Below, piece by piece: positions 1-5,636 of a stretch of DNA of 10,997 nucleotides. The stretch comes from Promethearchaeota archaeon (GTDB lineage: Archaea > Asgardarchaeota > Lokiarchaeia > Sigynarchaeales > SOKP01), in the NCBI GenBank assembly GCA_016839845.1, contig JAEOTL010000356.1, positions 1 through 10,997 of the forward strand. The letters run 5' to 3'. The notes under the pieces were generated by a model. That model was given only the letters and a program-made list of their open reading frames with translations, was not told the origin of the DNA and searched no databases. The stretch's first letter is position 1. Each line of letters opens with the position of its first letter. The translations under genes were made by a program, and so were the position numbers.

Positions 1-884
1 TCATTAACCAGGTTTCCAAGGATCTCACCGGAAACATCATCAACATCGGTTTCTAAGACGGTAATATCTTCAATATAACCTTGAAGGGGATGAGATTTCA
101 TAATAACACTCGTATCTTCTTGTTCACCAAAGAATAAACGAAGGATATTCGGAAAATCCGAAAACGTTTTCTGTCCAGTGCTACAACTAGATTTTATAAT
201 CTTCATTTCTGGGAGAAATTGCATGAAAATGGGGTTAAGATTTGCCAACAGTGAAATTCCTGTGGGGGTCACTAATTCTGATTCAACTGGACCACCATGC
301 GTAATTAAGTTTGAGTTTTTCAGAATGCTCAGGGTTACAGGAGCGGGCACCGATAAAGTTCCATGAGCAGTATTTATATTACCACCACCTAGTGGTAGAA
401 CGCTGCAATAGTACTGAAAATCTTCATCAAAACCATTAATTCTCTCTAAAATAGTAGTCACACCAATAATGTCAATTAGTGTATCAATTGAGCTAAGCTC
501 ATGTAGATGGATTTCCTCTGCCAACTTTCCGTGAACTTCTACTTCTGCTTGGATTAAACTATTTAATACTTGGTTTGCGTATTCTTTCGCTGAATTCGTG
601 TAAGATTTTTCGTCTAGATATTTATTCAAAGATTGCTGTAATGTCAATGCTGAGCGATGATCTTTTTTCTCTTTAATTTCTATTTTTAATTGGTATGGTT
701 GTATTCCTGATCGCGCCACTTTTAATAGTTCCATCTTTAGATGCGAAACATCGGGAAGATAATCCTTAATCTCAGTTAATTCAGTCACTAGAATATGTGG
801 TTCTGAAATCAAGCCTAGAAGAGAGGTTAAAAACATATCTCCAGAGATTCCAGAATTTTTCAAATCAATGTATAATGCTTTCAT
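1..884 (-). CDS. larC: LarC, nickel-pincer cofactor nickel insertion protein (partial, C-terminus outside window)
   Basis: LarC inserts nickel into pyridinium-3,5-bisthiocarboxylate mononucleotide in a CTP-dependent reaction, making the nickel-pincer nucleotide used by lactate racemase (LarA) and relatives. The minus-strand frame opens with ATG at 884 and stays free of stops to the window edge, giving 294 codons. Visible family marks are SGISGDM (11-17), HLHE (126-129) followed by D134 and D138, PLGGG (164-168), AHG (173-175), PAPVT (180-184), GGPVE...LVTPTG (197-209) and ETDVDD...GE.LG (278-290). Full LarC is about 400 residues, so roughly the last quarter lies to the left. In some lactobacilli the gene is split into larC1 and larC2 by a programmed frameshift; here the frame is continuous well into the region after the usual LarC1 core. 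A NikR-type gene lies about 900 bp away in the divergent direction. The family call is firm; the user of the cofactor in this organism is not visible. Confidence 0.93.
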   Translation of the reverse strand, partial: MKALYIDLKNSGISGDMFLTSLLGLISEPHILVTELTEIKDYLPDVSHLKMELLKVARSGIQPYQLKIEIKEKKDHRSALTLQQSLNKYLDEKSYTNSAKEYANQVLNSLIQAEVEVHGKLAEEIHLHELSSIDTLIDIIGVTTILERINGFDEDFQYYCSVLPLGGGNINTAHGTLSVPAPVTLSILKNSNLITHGGPVESELVTPTGISLLANLNPIFMQFLPEMKIIKSSCSTGQKTFSDFPNILRLFFGEQEDTSVIMKSHPLQGYIEDITVLETDVDDVSGEILGNLVN

Positions 885-1049
885 TTTACTCTAGTCTAAA
901 ATTAATAAAAATCTCGGAAATGAGGTGATAACAATTTTATAATTATATTATCTTTTTAATAGTAATAAGAATTATTATAATCAAATTAAATTTTCAGTTA
1001 TTAGGCACGGTGAATAAAGATTTCTGAACTTCAGACATTAAAATGTTAT

Positions 1050-1754
1050 ATGAATCAATTACCCGCAACGATTTTACGATTACTGAAGGTTGATCCACCC
1101 CTTGATATACTTTCAGAACCTATACCAGAAATATTAGATCTATATCCCAATATTGAACGTATTAGTATTAACCTCCTAGATAATTTTGGGTTATTTGAAA
1201 TTAGTTACTTAAAACCTGAATTTATGATTGCGAACTCCGAAGTTATGTTATTGTTAAGTACAAGAAATCCTTATACGTTAGGAGTACTACATCAATTAAT
1301 TTACGGGAGTTTTAAAAAAGATGAAAATAGATTCCATCTATTAAAATACTTAAATGACAATGGAAAGAAATCTTGTTTAGTTGGGAGAAAAAAAGACATA
1401 GATCGTTATGATGGGGGTACGAAATCCGTTCCGAAAGATTCTGATATGGGAACTTGGGTTGAATCCGCAAAAACAATTAATAATTTTGAACTTTCATGGA
1501 TGCATTATTTAGACTTTGAAAATTTACATAAGCAACAGCAGAGATTGAAGCAAAGAACACCAGAAGATTTAATTGAAAAATTGATTAATCGAACAGACAA
1601 ATGGATTTTAAGTAATTATAAACAATTAAGGAAAAATTCTTTGATGATTATTATCGGAGATCACGGTAGGAGCAAGTTAGATTTAGAATATTCCGGAAAA
1701 ATTGCTCAATGGCGTGAAGCAAGTGTACCAATCGCAATTTTCATTAAAAAATAA
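1050..1754 (+). CDS. Small alkaline-phosphatase-superfamily-like metalloenzyme, substrate unknown
   Basis: This 234-residue protein ends like alkaline-phosphatase/phosphodiesterase/sulfatase superfamily members: a hydrophobic strand, then GDHG (203-206), whose D204 and H205 match a metal-ligand pair, and a final SVPIAIFIKK strand. Upstream, LLDNFG (42-47) sits where the superfamily has its first Asp ligand (D44). NPYT (73-76) sits where the nucleophilic Thr/Ser usually lies (T76), before a helix ending in G. D155 and H160 in YLDFENLH resemble the second Asp/His ligand pair, though the spacing is one residue longer than usual. The protein is about half the length of typical family members and no final conserved His is obvious after GDHG, so activity is uncertain. 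No signal peptide or membrane helix is seen. It is probably co-transcribed with the NikR-like gene 38 bp downstream. Superfamily membership is inferred from motifs; substrate is unknown. Confidence 0.6.
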   Translation: MNQLPATILRLLKVDPPLDILSEPIPEILDLYPNIERISINLLDNFGLFEISYLKPEFMIANSEVMLLLSTRNPYTLGVLHQLIYGSFKKDENRFHLLKYLNDNGKKSCLVGRKKDIDRYDGGTKSVPKDSDMGTWVESAKTINNFELSWMHYLDFENLHKQQQRLKQRTPEDLIEKLINRTDKWILSNYKQLRKNSLMIIIGDHGRSKLDLEYSGKIAQWREASVPIAIFIKK

Positions 1755-1792
1755 GTTTCTTCTCTAAAAGAAAAATTTTATGCTTGTTTAAA

Positions 1793-2302
1793 ATGGAGGA
1801 ATATAAACGTTTTACAATTTCCCTTCCGGAGAAGTTATACGAACAGTTTGAAAAATTCAGAAATAAGATAGGAATCTCGAGATCAGATGCTATTCGCAAA
1901 GCAATGCATAGTTTCATGATTAGTGACGAAAACACTTTAGTTAGCTCAGGAAATGTTGTTGGCTGTATCACCCTTATTATAACTCATGAACATCCTGACT
2001 TAAAACACCATGATCACTCACAGGAACTTACTCATCCAGCAGATCATGATCATGATTATGGTTCAACATCTATGTATGCAAATGTTCACCAAACTGACGA
2101 AATATTGAAGAATGACATCCAGCATCATTTTTATGATCTTATCATCTCTACAATGCATGTTCATTTAGAATATGGAAAATGTTTAGAAATTATTGCGGTT
2201 TCAGGTCCATATGAAAGAGTGAAAATGCTTAAAGAGCGACTACAGAGGTTAAAAAGCATTATTTCAACTGGATTTTTTATAATTGATAAAGAAAGCAAGT
2301 AA
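1793..2302 (+). CDS. nikR: NikR-type nickel-responsive ribbon-helix-helix regulator with His-rich insert
   Basis: NikR proteins are homotetrameric repressors that bind DNA through N-terminal ribbon-helix-helix domains and sense Ni(II) with a C-terminal ACT-like domain. Residues 4-42 (KRFTISLPEKL...) are a typical ribbon-helix-helix domain. The C-terminal domain keeps the E. coli NikR nickel ligands with exact spacing: H111, H122, H124 and C130 correspond to H76, H87, H89 and C95, within STMHVHLEYGKCLEI. Between the first ACT strand and H111 lies an extra segment of about 32 residues (71-102) rich in His and Asp, with H65 and H67 just before it; it is absent from E. coli NikR and may bind extra metal. 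I chose ATG at 1793, because it leaves three residues before the conserved KRF strand; a TTG at 1784 would add three residues. The gene follows the phosphatase-like gene by 38 bp, and larC lies beyond that gene in the opposite direction. The target promoter is not evident. Confidence 0.9.
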   Translation: MEEYKRFTISLPEKLYEQFEKFRNKIGISRSDAIRKAMHSFMISDENTLVSSGNVVGCITLIITHEHPDLKHHDHSQELTHPADHDHDYGSTSMYANVHQTDEILKNDIQHHFYDLIISTMHVHLEYGKCLEIIAVSGPYERVKMLKERLQRLKSIISTGFFIIDKESK

Positions 2303-2333
2303 GAATAGAAGAAAGAGGAAAAATAAGAATAAT

Positions 2334-2403
2334 AAATTCCAAACCTCTAAGAAAGAGTCCAAGGTACAAGGCGATTTGGGAGGGAATTTTTATTCTTTAT
2401 TTA
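2334..2403 (+). terminator. Possible hairpin plus T-rich tract after the NikR gene
   Basis: Seven-base arms AAATTCC (2334-2340) and GGAATTT (2383-2389) could pair, enclosing 42 bases, and the 3' arm runs into a T-rich stretch to about 2403. Inside, CTCT...AGAG can form a smaller hairpin. Archaeal termination depends mainly on T-tracts, so the T-rich end alone may be enough. The stem could be chance in AT-rich DNA. Confidence 0.3.
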
Positions 2404-2518
2404 TAGTTGTGTGTGTAATTATATTATCACATGATATTTCATGGATTTAAACCTAAATAGACTGCTAATTTAGTGAAAATCCTATTATGGAACTAGAAGA
2501 AATGAAATTATAAAATAA

Positions 2519-2532
2519 GAAAAAAAAAAAAT
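2519..2532 (-). terminator. T-tract terminator of the histone gene
   Basis: A run of 12 A on the plus strand (2520-2531) reads as 12 T in the transcript direction, about 30 bp past the histone stop codon. A long uninterrupted T-tract is the usual archaeal intrinsic termination signal. No strong stem precedes it. Confidence 0.6.
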
Positions 2533-2561
2533 CTCAATTTATTAAAACTTCCCCAAGATGT

Positions 2562-2759
2562 TTATAGGTCTTTTTCTTGGACTGTTTTCCGGTTGTTTGC
2601 TTTGGCACGCCCAATTGCTTTGTCGAGAACTTCAATGATAGCATCATTAAGGGCAGGACCATCAATCAAGTCCCCGCTGGTGTTGCATCCCTTGCCTTTG
2701 ATATATTCTCGGACTTTACTCTTTACAAAAAGGGCGTCCACTGCTGCTTTTTTGGCCAT
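2562..2759 (-). CDS. Short histone-fold protein with truncated alpha-3 (bacterial-type / face-to-face histone family)
   Basis: This 65-residue basic protein is a single histone fold. The C-terminal RAKANNRKTVQEKDL (51-65) carries the histone loop-2 signature: R57-x-T59 and D64, the R-D clamp. Residues 12-23 form the first short helix and about 36-55 the long central helix. The chain ends right at D64-L65, so the third helix is almost absent. This and the KVREYIK...GCNTSGD start resemble the short histones of Bdellovibrio and many archaea (the face-to-face class) more than HMfB-type nucleosomal histones. The likely role is DNA binding or nucleoid organisation as dimers or tetramers. The ATG at 2759 is fixed by an AGGAGG ten bases upstream. 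The gene stands alone, convergent with nikR and divergent from the sugar kinase. The fold call is firm; the subclass is inferred from length and motif. Confidence 0.9.
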   Translation of the reverse strand: MAKKAAVDALFVKSKVREYIKGKGCNTSGDLIDGPALNDAIIEVLDKAIGRAKANNRKTVQEKDL

Positions 2760-2769
2760 TTTTATTATT

Positions 2770-2775
2770 CCTCCT
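2770..2775 (-). promoter_or_regulatory. Strong Shine-Dalgarno site of the histone gene
   Basis: AGGAGG on the minus strand lies 10 bases before the ATG at 2759. It is the only perfect SD in front of a gene in this window and supports this start codon. It suggests a leadered, well-translated mRNA. Confidence 0.85.
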
Positions 2776-2989
2776 ATATTGATTGAAAACCATTTGAAAT
2801 TAAATTCTAGTTAATAATAATTCCGTCATTCTTATTTTTAAACTTTAAGGTCCGATCCTACTAAACCACGAATAATCACCTTGTAGATGCAAAATGTGGT
2901 AGATCAAAATTCTATAATAATTGGGGCAGATTTTAGACGTTTACGGAGTTCAAGCAAGTTAAGAGTGATTCCAAATAGGAATTATTTAG

Positions 2990-3025
2990 GATTATTTAAT
3001 AATTAAGCTTAATTAAATGATAATC
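2990..3025. repeat. 36-bp imperfect palindrome upstream of the GHMP kinase, possible operator
   Basis: A perfect 16-bp palindrome at 3000-3015 (TAATTAAG and its complement) is flanked on the same centre by GATTAT (2990-2995) and ATAATC (3020-3025). In total 28 of 36 positions are symmetric, the rest being four mismatched pairs between the inner and outer arms. It ends 50 bp before the kinase ATG, just upstream of a TATA-like element, where a dimeric or tetrameric regulator could bind. Local AT-richness makes inner-arm symmetry less surprising. Confidence 0.5.
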
Positions 3026-3037
3026 AATTCTCTACTA

Positions 3038-3052
3038 AGAAAACTATAAATT
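3038..3052 (+). promoter_or_regulatory. Candidate BRE/TATA promoter of the GHMP kinase
   Basis: TATAAAT at 3045-3051 preceded by a purine-rich GAAAAC resembles an archaeal BRE plus TATA box. It lies about 28 bases before the ATG at 3076, the distance expected for a nearly leaderless transcript. Confidence 0.45.
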
Positions 3053-3075
3053 ATTGTATAAATTAGGGATAGATA

Positions 3076-4074
3076 ATGTCTGATATCATTTTATCAAGAG
3101 CACCCGTTCGAATATGTGATATAGGGGGATGGACAGATACGTGGTTTTATCCCAATGGCGCAGTTTTTAATATGTGCGTGGATCTCTACAGTTATATAAG
3201 AATTTTAGAAACAAAATCGGATAATATAAATATTATTTCAGAAAACCTTGGACTTAAAACTGAGATTGTTGATTTTGAGAATATAGAATATGATGGAACT
3301 CTAGATCTTTTAAAGGCAGCAATAAAAAAATTAGAGATAAACGAAGGGATTGATATCTATGCTAGAACTGAAGCTCCGCCTGGTTGTGGGACAGGAACAA
3401 GCGCAAGTGTAGCAGTTTCACTAATCGGGGCTCTTGCGAAATTATCTAATAGAACCTTTAATAGAGATAGAATTGCTCAAATTGCCCATCAACTTGAAAC
3501 AGAAGAATTACACCTTGAAAGCGGTGTTCAAGATCAATATGCTGTGACATATGGGGGCATAAACTTCATGGAAATTAAGTATCCTTCAGTATTATTGACT
3601 CCTCTGAGAATTAGCTCTAAATTGATCTACCAGCTAGAGAGTCAAATGATCATAATTTCTTTTGGATCTAGGAGCTCAAGCAGTATGCACAAAGCTGTTA
3701 TAGAAAATTATATCCGACGTGAAAAGCAGACCTTAGAATCTTTTGAAATTATGAAGAATTGTGCTTATGAAATGAAAAATGCCGTAAACTCTAATGACAC
3801 TAACTACATGGGAGAGATAATGAATACCAATTGGAAGGCTCAGAAGAAATTACATCAGTTCATGACAAATCCCAATATTGCAAAAGCAGAAGAAATCGCA
3901 AGAAAAAATGGGGCAATTGGATTTAAATTAAATGGAGCAGGAGGAGGAGGTTCAGCAACGATCATTACAGAAAGTGGTAAGGAATTCACTGTTAGGAAAA
4001 AATTAATTGAATATGGTTATCAAATTCTTCCTGTTAAACTTGATTTTCAGGGTTTGCAAACATGGACAGTCTAA
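3076..4074 (+). CDS. GHMP-family sugar kinase (heptokinase/fucokinase-like), sugar unknown
   Basis: GHMP kinases phosphorylate sugars or small alcohols with ATP. All three family motifs are present in this 332-residue protein, a normal family length: the substrate-side motif RAPVRICDIGGWTD (8-21), the phosphate-binding loop PPGCGTGTSAS (101-111), and motif 3 KLNGAGGGGSA (284-294). GVQDQYAVTYGG (150-161) supplies the probable catalytic Asp, D153, and is typical of the D-glycero-D-manno-heptose-7-phosphate kinase (HddA) and fucokinase side of the family. That branch makes sugar 1-phosphates that a nucleotidyltransferase can then activate. Such an enzyme is encoded at 9177-10469, but it is not adjacent. 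The ATG at 3076 lies five residues before the first conserved strand. The gene has its own probable promoter and a large dyad upstream. The substrate cannot be read from the sequence. Confidence 0.88.
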   Translation: MSDIILSRAPVRICDIGGWTDTWFYPNGAVFNMCVDLYSYIRILETKSDNINIISENLGLKTEIVDFENIEYDGTLDLLKAAIKKLEINEGIDIYARTEAPPGCGTGTSASVAVSLIGALAKLSNRTFNRDRIAQIAHQLETEELHLESGVQDQYAVTYGGINFMEIKYPSVLLTPLRISSKLIYQLESQMIIISFGSRSSSSMHKAVIENYIRREKQTLESFEIMKNCAYEMKNAVNSNDTNYMGEIMNTNWKAQKKLHQFMTNPNIAKAEEIARKNGAIGFKLNGAGGGGSATIITESGKEFTVRKKLIEYGYQILPVKLDFQGLQTWTV

Positions 4075-4142
4075 TTAGATTAGTTTAGTTGAGCTCAATT
4101 TAAAAGTATGTGCTTTTTATAGTTTTAATATAAATCATCAAT

Positions 4143-4943
4143 ATGATGATACAAGATCATCTTAATTTGTCCTCCAAAATCAAAAAGCATGAAAATAAAT
4201 CCCTAATCCATAAGTTATTTGTGTTTAACAAATCAGGAGTTTGTTTTTATGGAAGGAACTTTACTGATTATATAAAAGTCGAGAAGAACCTTATTTCACC
4301 ATTCATATCTGCGCTAATGTCATTTGGTCAAGAAATGATTGGAAAAAGATTTCAGTTAATTGAGATGGAAGATGTTAAGATAGTGATCTTTGAAAAAAAC
4401 TCACTCTACTACGGTGTTTTATGCGATACATTCGAGAATTTGACTCTCCTAGATGATCTGATCTCAAAAATTCATACACGTCTAATCCTATATTTAAAAA
4501 AAAACGATGTAAATATAAATTCTGAAATTATTTATGACAGTGCTCTAAATGATACTGTTGAAAAAGTTATTAATAATGCACTGAATAGTAAGTTTGGTTC
4601 AAAAAAAGAAAAAAAAGTTATCCATCTTCTAAAAGATTTCTCACTAAAGGAAGAAATAGCTGGGATAATCCTTTTAACTAATAGGGGAAAAATAATATAT
4701 TCTTCCTTTAACAAAATTGATGTAAAAACATTTTTGAGAGAAGTTGAGTTCCGTGTTAAGATTTATAACAATTCAATCTTAAAGTTGTTTTATACTTTAA
4801 GTGATAAGAAATTTATCTTCTCCGAATATATCTTAAATACTTATTTTTTAATACTTGTCTTTAATCTTGATGTTAAGTTTGGCTTGGCAGACCATTATCT
4901 TACCAAAATGGTAGATAAAATTAAAAACACATTAGTTGATTAA
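4143..4943 (+). CDS. Two-domain longin/roadblock-like protein (Asgard type)
   Basis: No catalytic motif is seen. The 266 residues split into two similar alpha-beta halves. Residues 20-118 begin with the strand IHKLFVFNKSGVCFYG and continue with a helix, paired strands (KIVIFEKNSLYYGVLC) and a long C-terminal helix, the order of a longin-type domain. After a charged Lys-rich linker (150-170), residues 172-265 repeat the pattern starting with AGIILLTNRGKIIYSS, which resembles a roadblock/longin strand-turn-strand. Such proteins are abundant in Asgard archaea, where they are thought to partner small GTPases or membrane machinery. No signal peptide or membrane helix is present, so a cytosolic scaffold role is likely. 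The gene follows the GHMP kinase by 68 bp and lacks an SD. The fold is inferred from the predicted pattern only. Confidence 0.65.
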   Translation: MMIQDHLNLSSKIKKHENKSLIHKLFVFNKSGVCFYGRNFTDYIKVEKNLISPFISALMSFGQEMIGKRFQLIEMEDVKIVIFEKNSLYYGVLCDTFENLTLLDDLISKIHTRLILYLKKNDVNINSEIIYDSALNDTVEKVINNALNSKFGSKKEKKVIHLLKDFSLKEEIAGIILLTNRGKIIYSSFNKIDVKTFLREVEFRVKIYNNSILKLFYTLSDKKFIFSEYILNTYFLILVFNLDVKFGLADHYLTKMVDKIKNTLVD

Positions 4944-5082
4944 GATTTTCTGCCTTAGAGAAATCAAATGCATATTTGTAATCGAATGGTTTAAAAATTT
5001 TGAAAATCTTGAACTAATGATAGAATTTATTATTTATAAAAGCCAAATTAAAAAATTGCATAATATACTCTTAAATTGAAAA

Positions 5083-5102
5083 TTCTTATAATGTGATAAG
5101 AA
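5083..5102. repeat. 20-bp inverted repeat abutting the rubrerythrin start codon
   Basis: TTCTTAT (5083-5089) and ATAAGAA (5096-5102) are exact complements around a 6-base spacer, ending one base before the ATG at 5104. It could be an operator over the transcription start or an mRNA hairpin hiding the start. Arms of seven are common by chance in DNA this AT-rich, so position is the main argument. Confidence 0.35.
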
Positions 5103-5103
5103 A

Positions 5104-5607
5104 ATGACAAAATCAGAAGATAATTTAAAAGCCGCCTTTGCTGGAGAATCGCAAGCAAATCGTAAATATCTTGCTTTTGCAGAAAAAGCGGATAAAGATG
5201 GATTTCCTCAAATTGCTAAATTATTTAGAGCTGCAGCCGAAGCAGAAACTATTCATGCTCACAATCATCTTAGAGTACTTGGGGGAATTAAATCTACTGA
5301 AGAAAATATTCAAGCTGCCATAGAAGGAGAGCATCACGAATTCACTAAAATGTACCCCGAGTTCATAGAAGATGCTAAGGAAGAGGGTAATAGTGGCGCT
5401 GAGAGAACATTCAATTACGCAAACGACGTTGAAAAAATCCATCATGAGCTTTACGAAGGAGCTGCTGTGGCATTAAAAGACGGTAAAGATTTAAAAAAAC
5501 AAGATATTTATGTGTGCCCCGTATGTGGATATACTCATGGAGGAGACCCTCCTGATACCTGTCCTGTTTGTGGGACTGTAAAGAAGATGTTTAAAAAGAT
5601 TGATTAA
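5104..5607 (+). CDS. rbr: Rubrerythrin
   Basis: Rubrerythrin is a cytosolic non-haem di-iron peroxidase that reduces hydrogen peroxide in anaerobes. The 167-residue protein has the usual two domains. The four-helix ferritin-like part carries the di-iron ligand set: E15 (FAGESQA), E48-x2-H51, E76 and E79 (EGEHHE), and E110-x2-H113. The C-terminal rubredoxin-like knuckle binds one iron through C138-x2-C141 and C153-x2-C156. No residue of either site is missing, so it should be active. Electrons usually come from rubredoxin and an NAD(P)H-dependent reductase, neither of which is encoded nearby. GTGAT six bases before the ATG may act as a weak SD. The gene stands alone between the longin-like gene and the convergent radical SAM gene. 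Confidence 0.97.
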   Translation: MTKSEDNLKAAFAGESQANRKYLAFAEKADKDGFPQIAKLFRAAAEAETIHAHNHLRVLGGIKSTEENIQAAIEGEHHEFTKMYPEFIEDAKEEGNSGAERTFNYANDVEKIHHELYEGAAVALKDGKDLKKQDIYVCPVCGYTHGGDPPDTCPVCGTVKKMFKKID

Positions 5608-5617
5608 AATTTTCCTC

Positions 5618-5630
5618 TTTTTTTTTTTTT
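5618..5630 (+). terminator. T-tract terminator of rubrerythrin
   Basis: Thirteen consecutive T begin 11 bases after the rubrerythrin stop codon, a typical archaeal T-tract terminator. It also separates this gene from the convergent radical SAM gene, which ends at 5637. There is no comparable T-run in the opposite direction. Confidence 0.65.
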
Positions 5631-5636
5631 AATTTT

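Larger units (their letters stand above)
2760..3075. other. 316-bp divergent intergenic region between histone and GHMP kinase
   Basis: No open reading frame with coding character and no tRNA-like cloverleaf is seen. The region holds the histone leader with its SD, a small ATTCC/GGAAT inverted repeat (2968-2982), the large dyad at 2990-3025 and a TATA-like element at 3045-3051. The rest is featureless AT-rich sequence. Confidence 0.6.

Noticed and set aside
178..366. Plus-strand open frame of 62 codons
   Set aside because: It lies wholly inside larC on the opposite strand, which has clear family motifs.
922..929. GAGGTGAT, a perfect anti-16S match on the plus strand
   Set aside because: No start codon with a usable frame follows at a suitable distance; the next gene starts at 1050. 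Probably chance.
938..947. TATAATTATA palindrome between larC and the phosphatase-like gene
   Set aside because: A pure A/T 10-mer in very AT-rich DNA; it does not resemble known NikR half-sites and is expected by chance.
2577..2814. Two plus-strand open frames opposite the histone gene
   Set aside because: They are antisense shadows of the histone, which has motif, SD and terminator support.
2840..2960. Locally less AT-rich stretch with a GTTCAA, checked as a tRNA
   Set aside because: No acceptor, D or anticodon stems can be built around it.
4089..4098. TTGAGCTCAA palindrome between GHMP kinase and longin-like gene
   Set aside because: Short, with no continuous extension and no T-tract, so neither a convincing terminator nor an operator.
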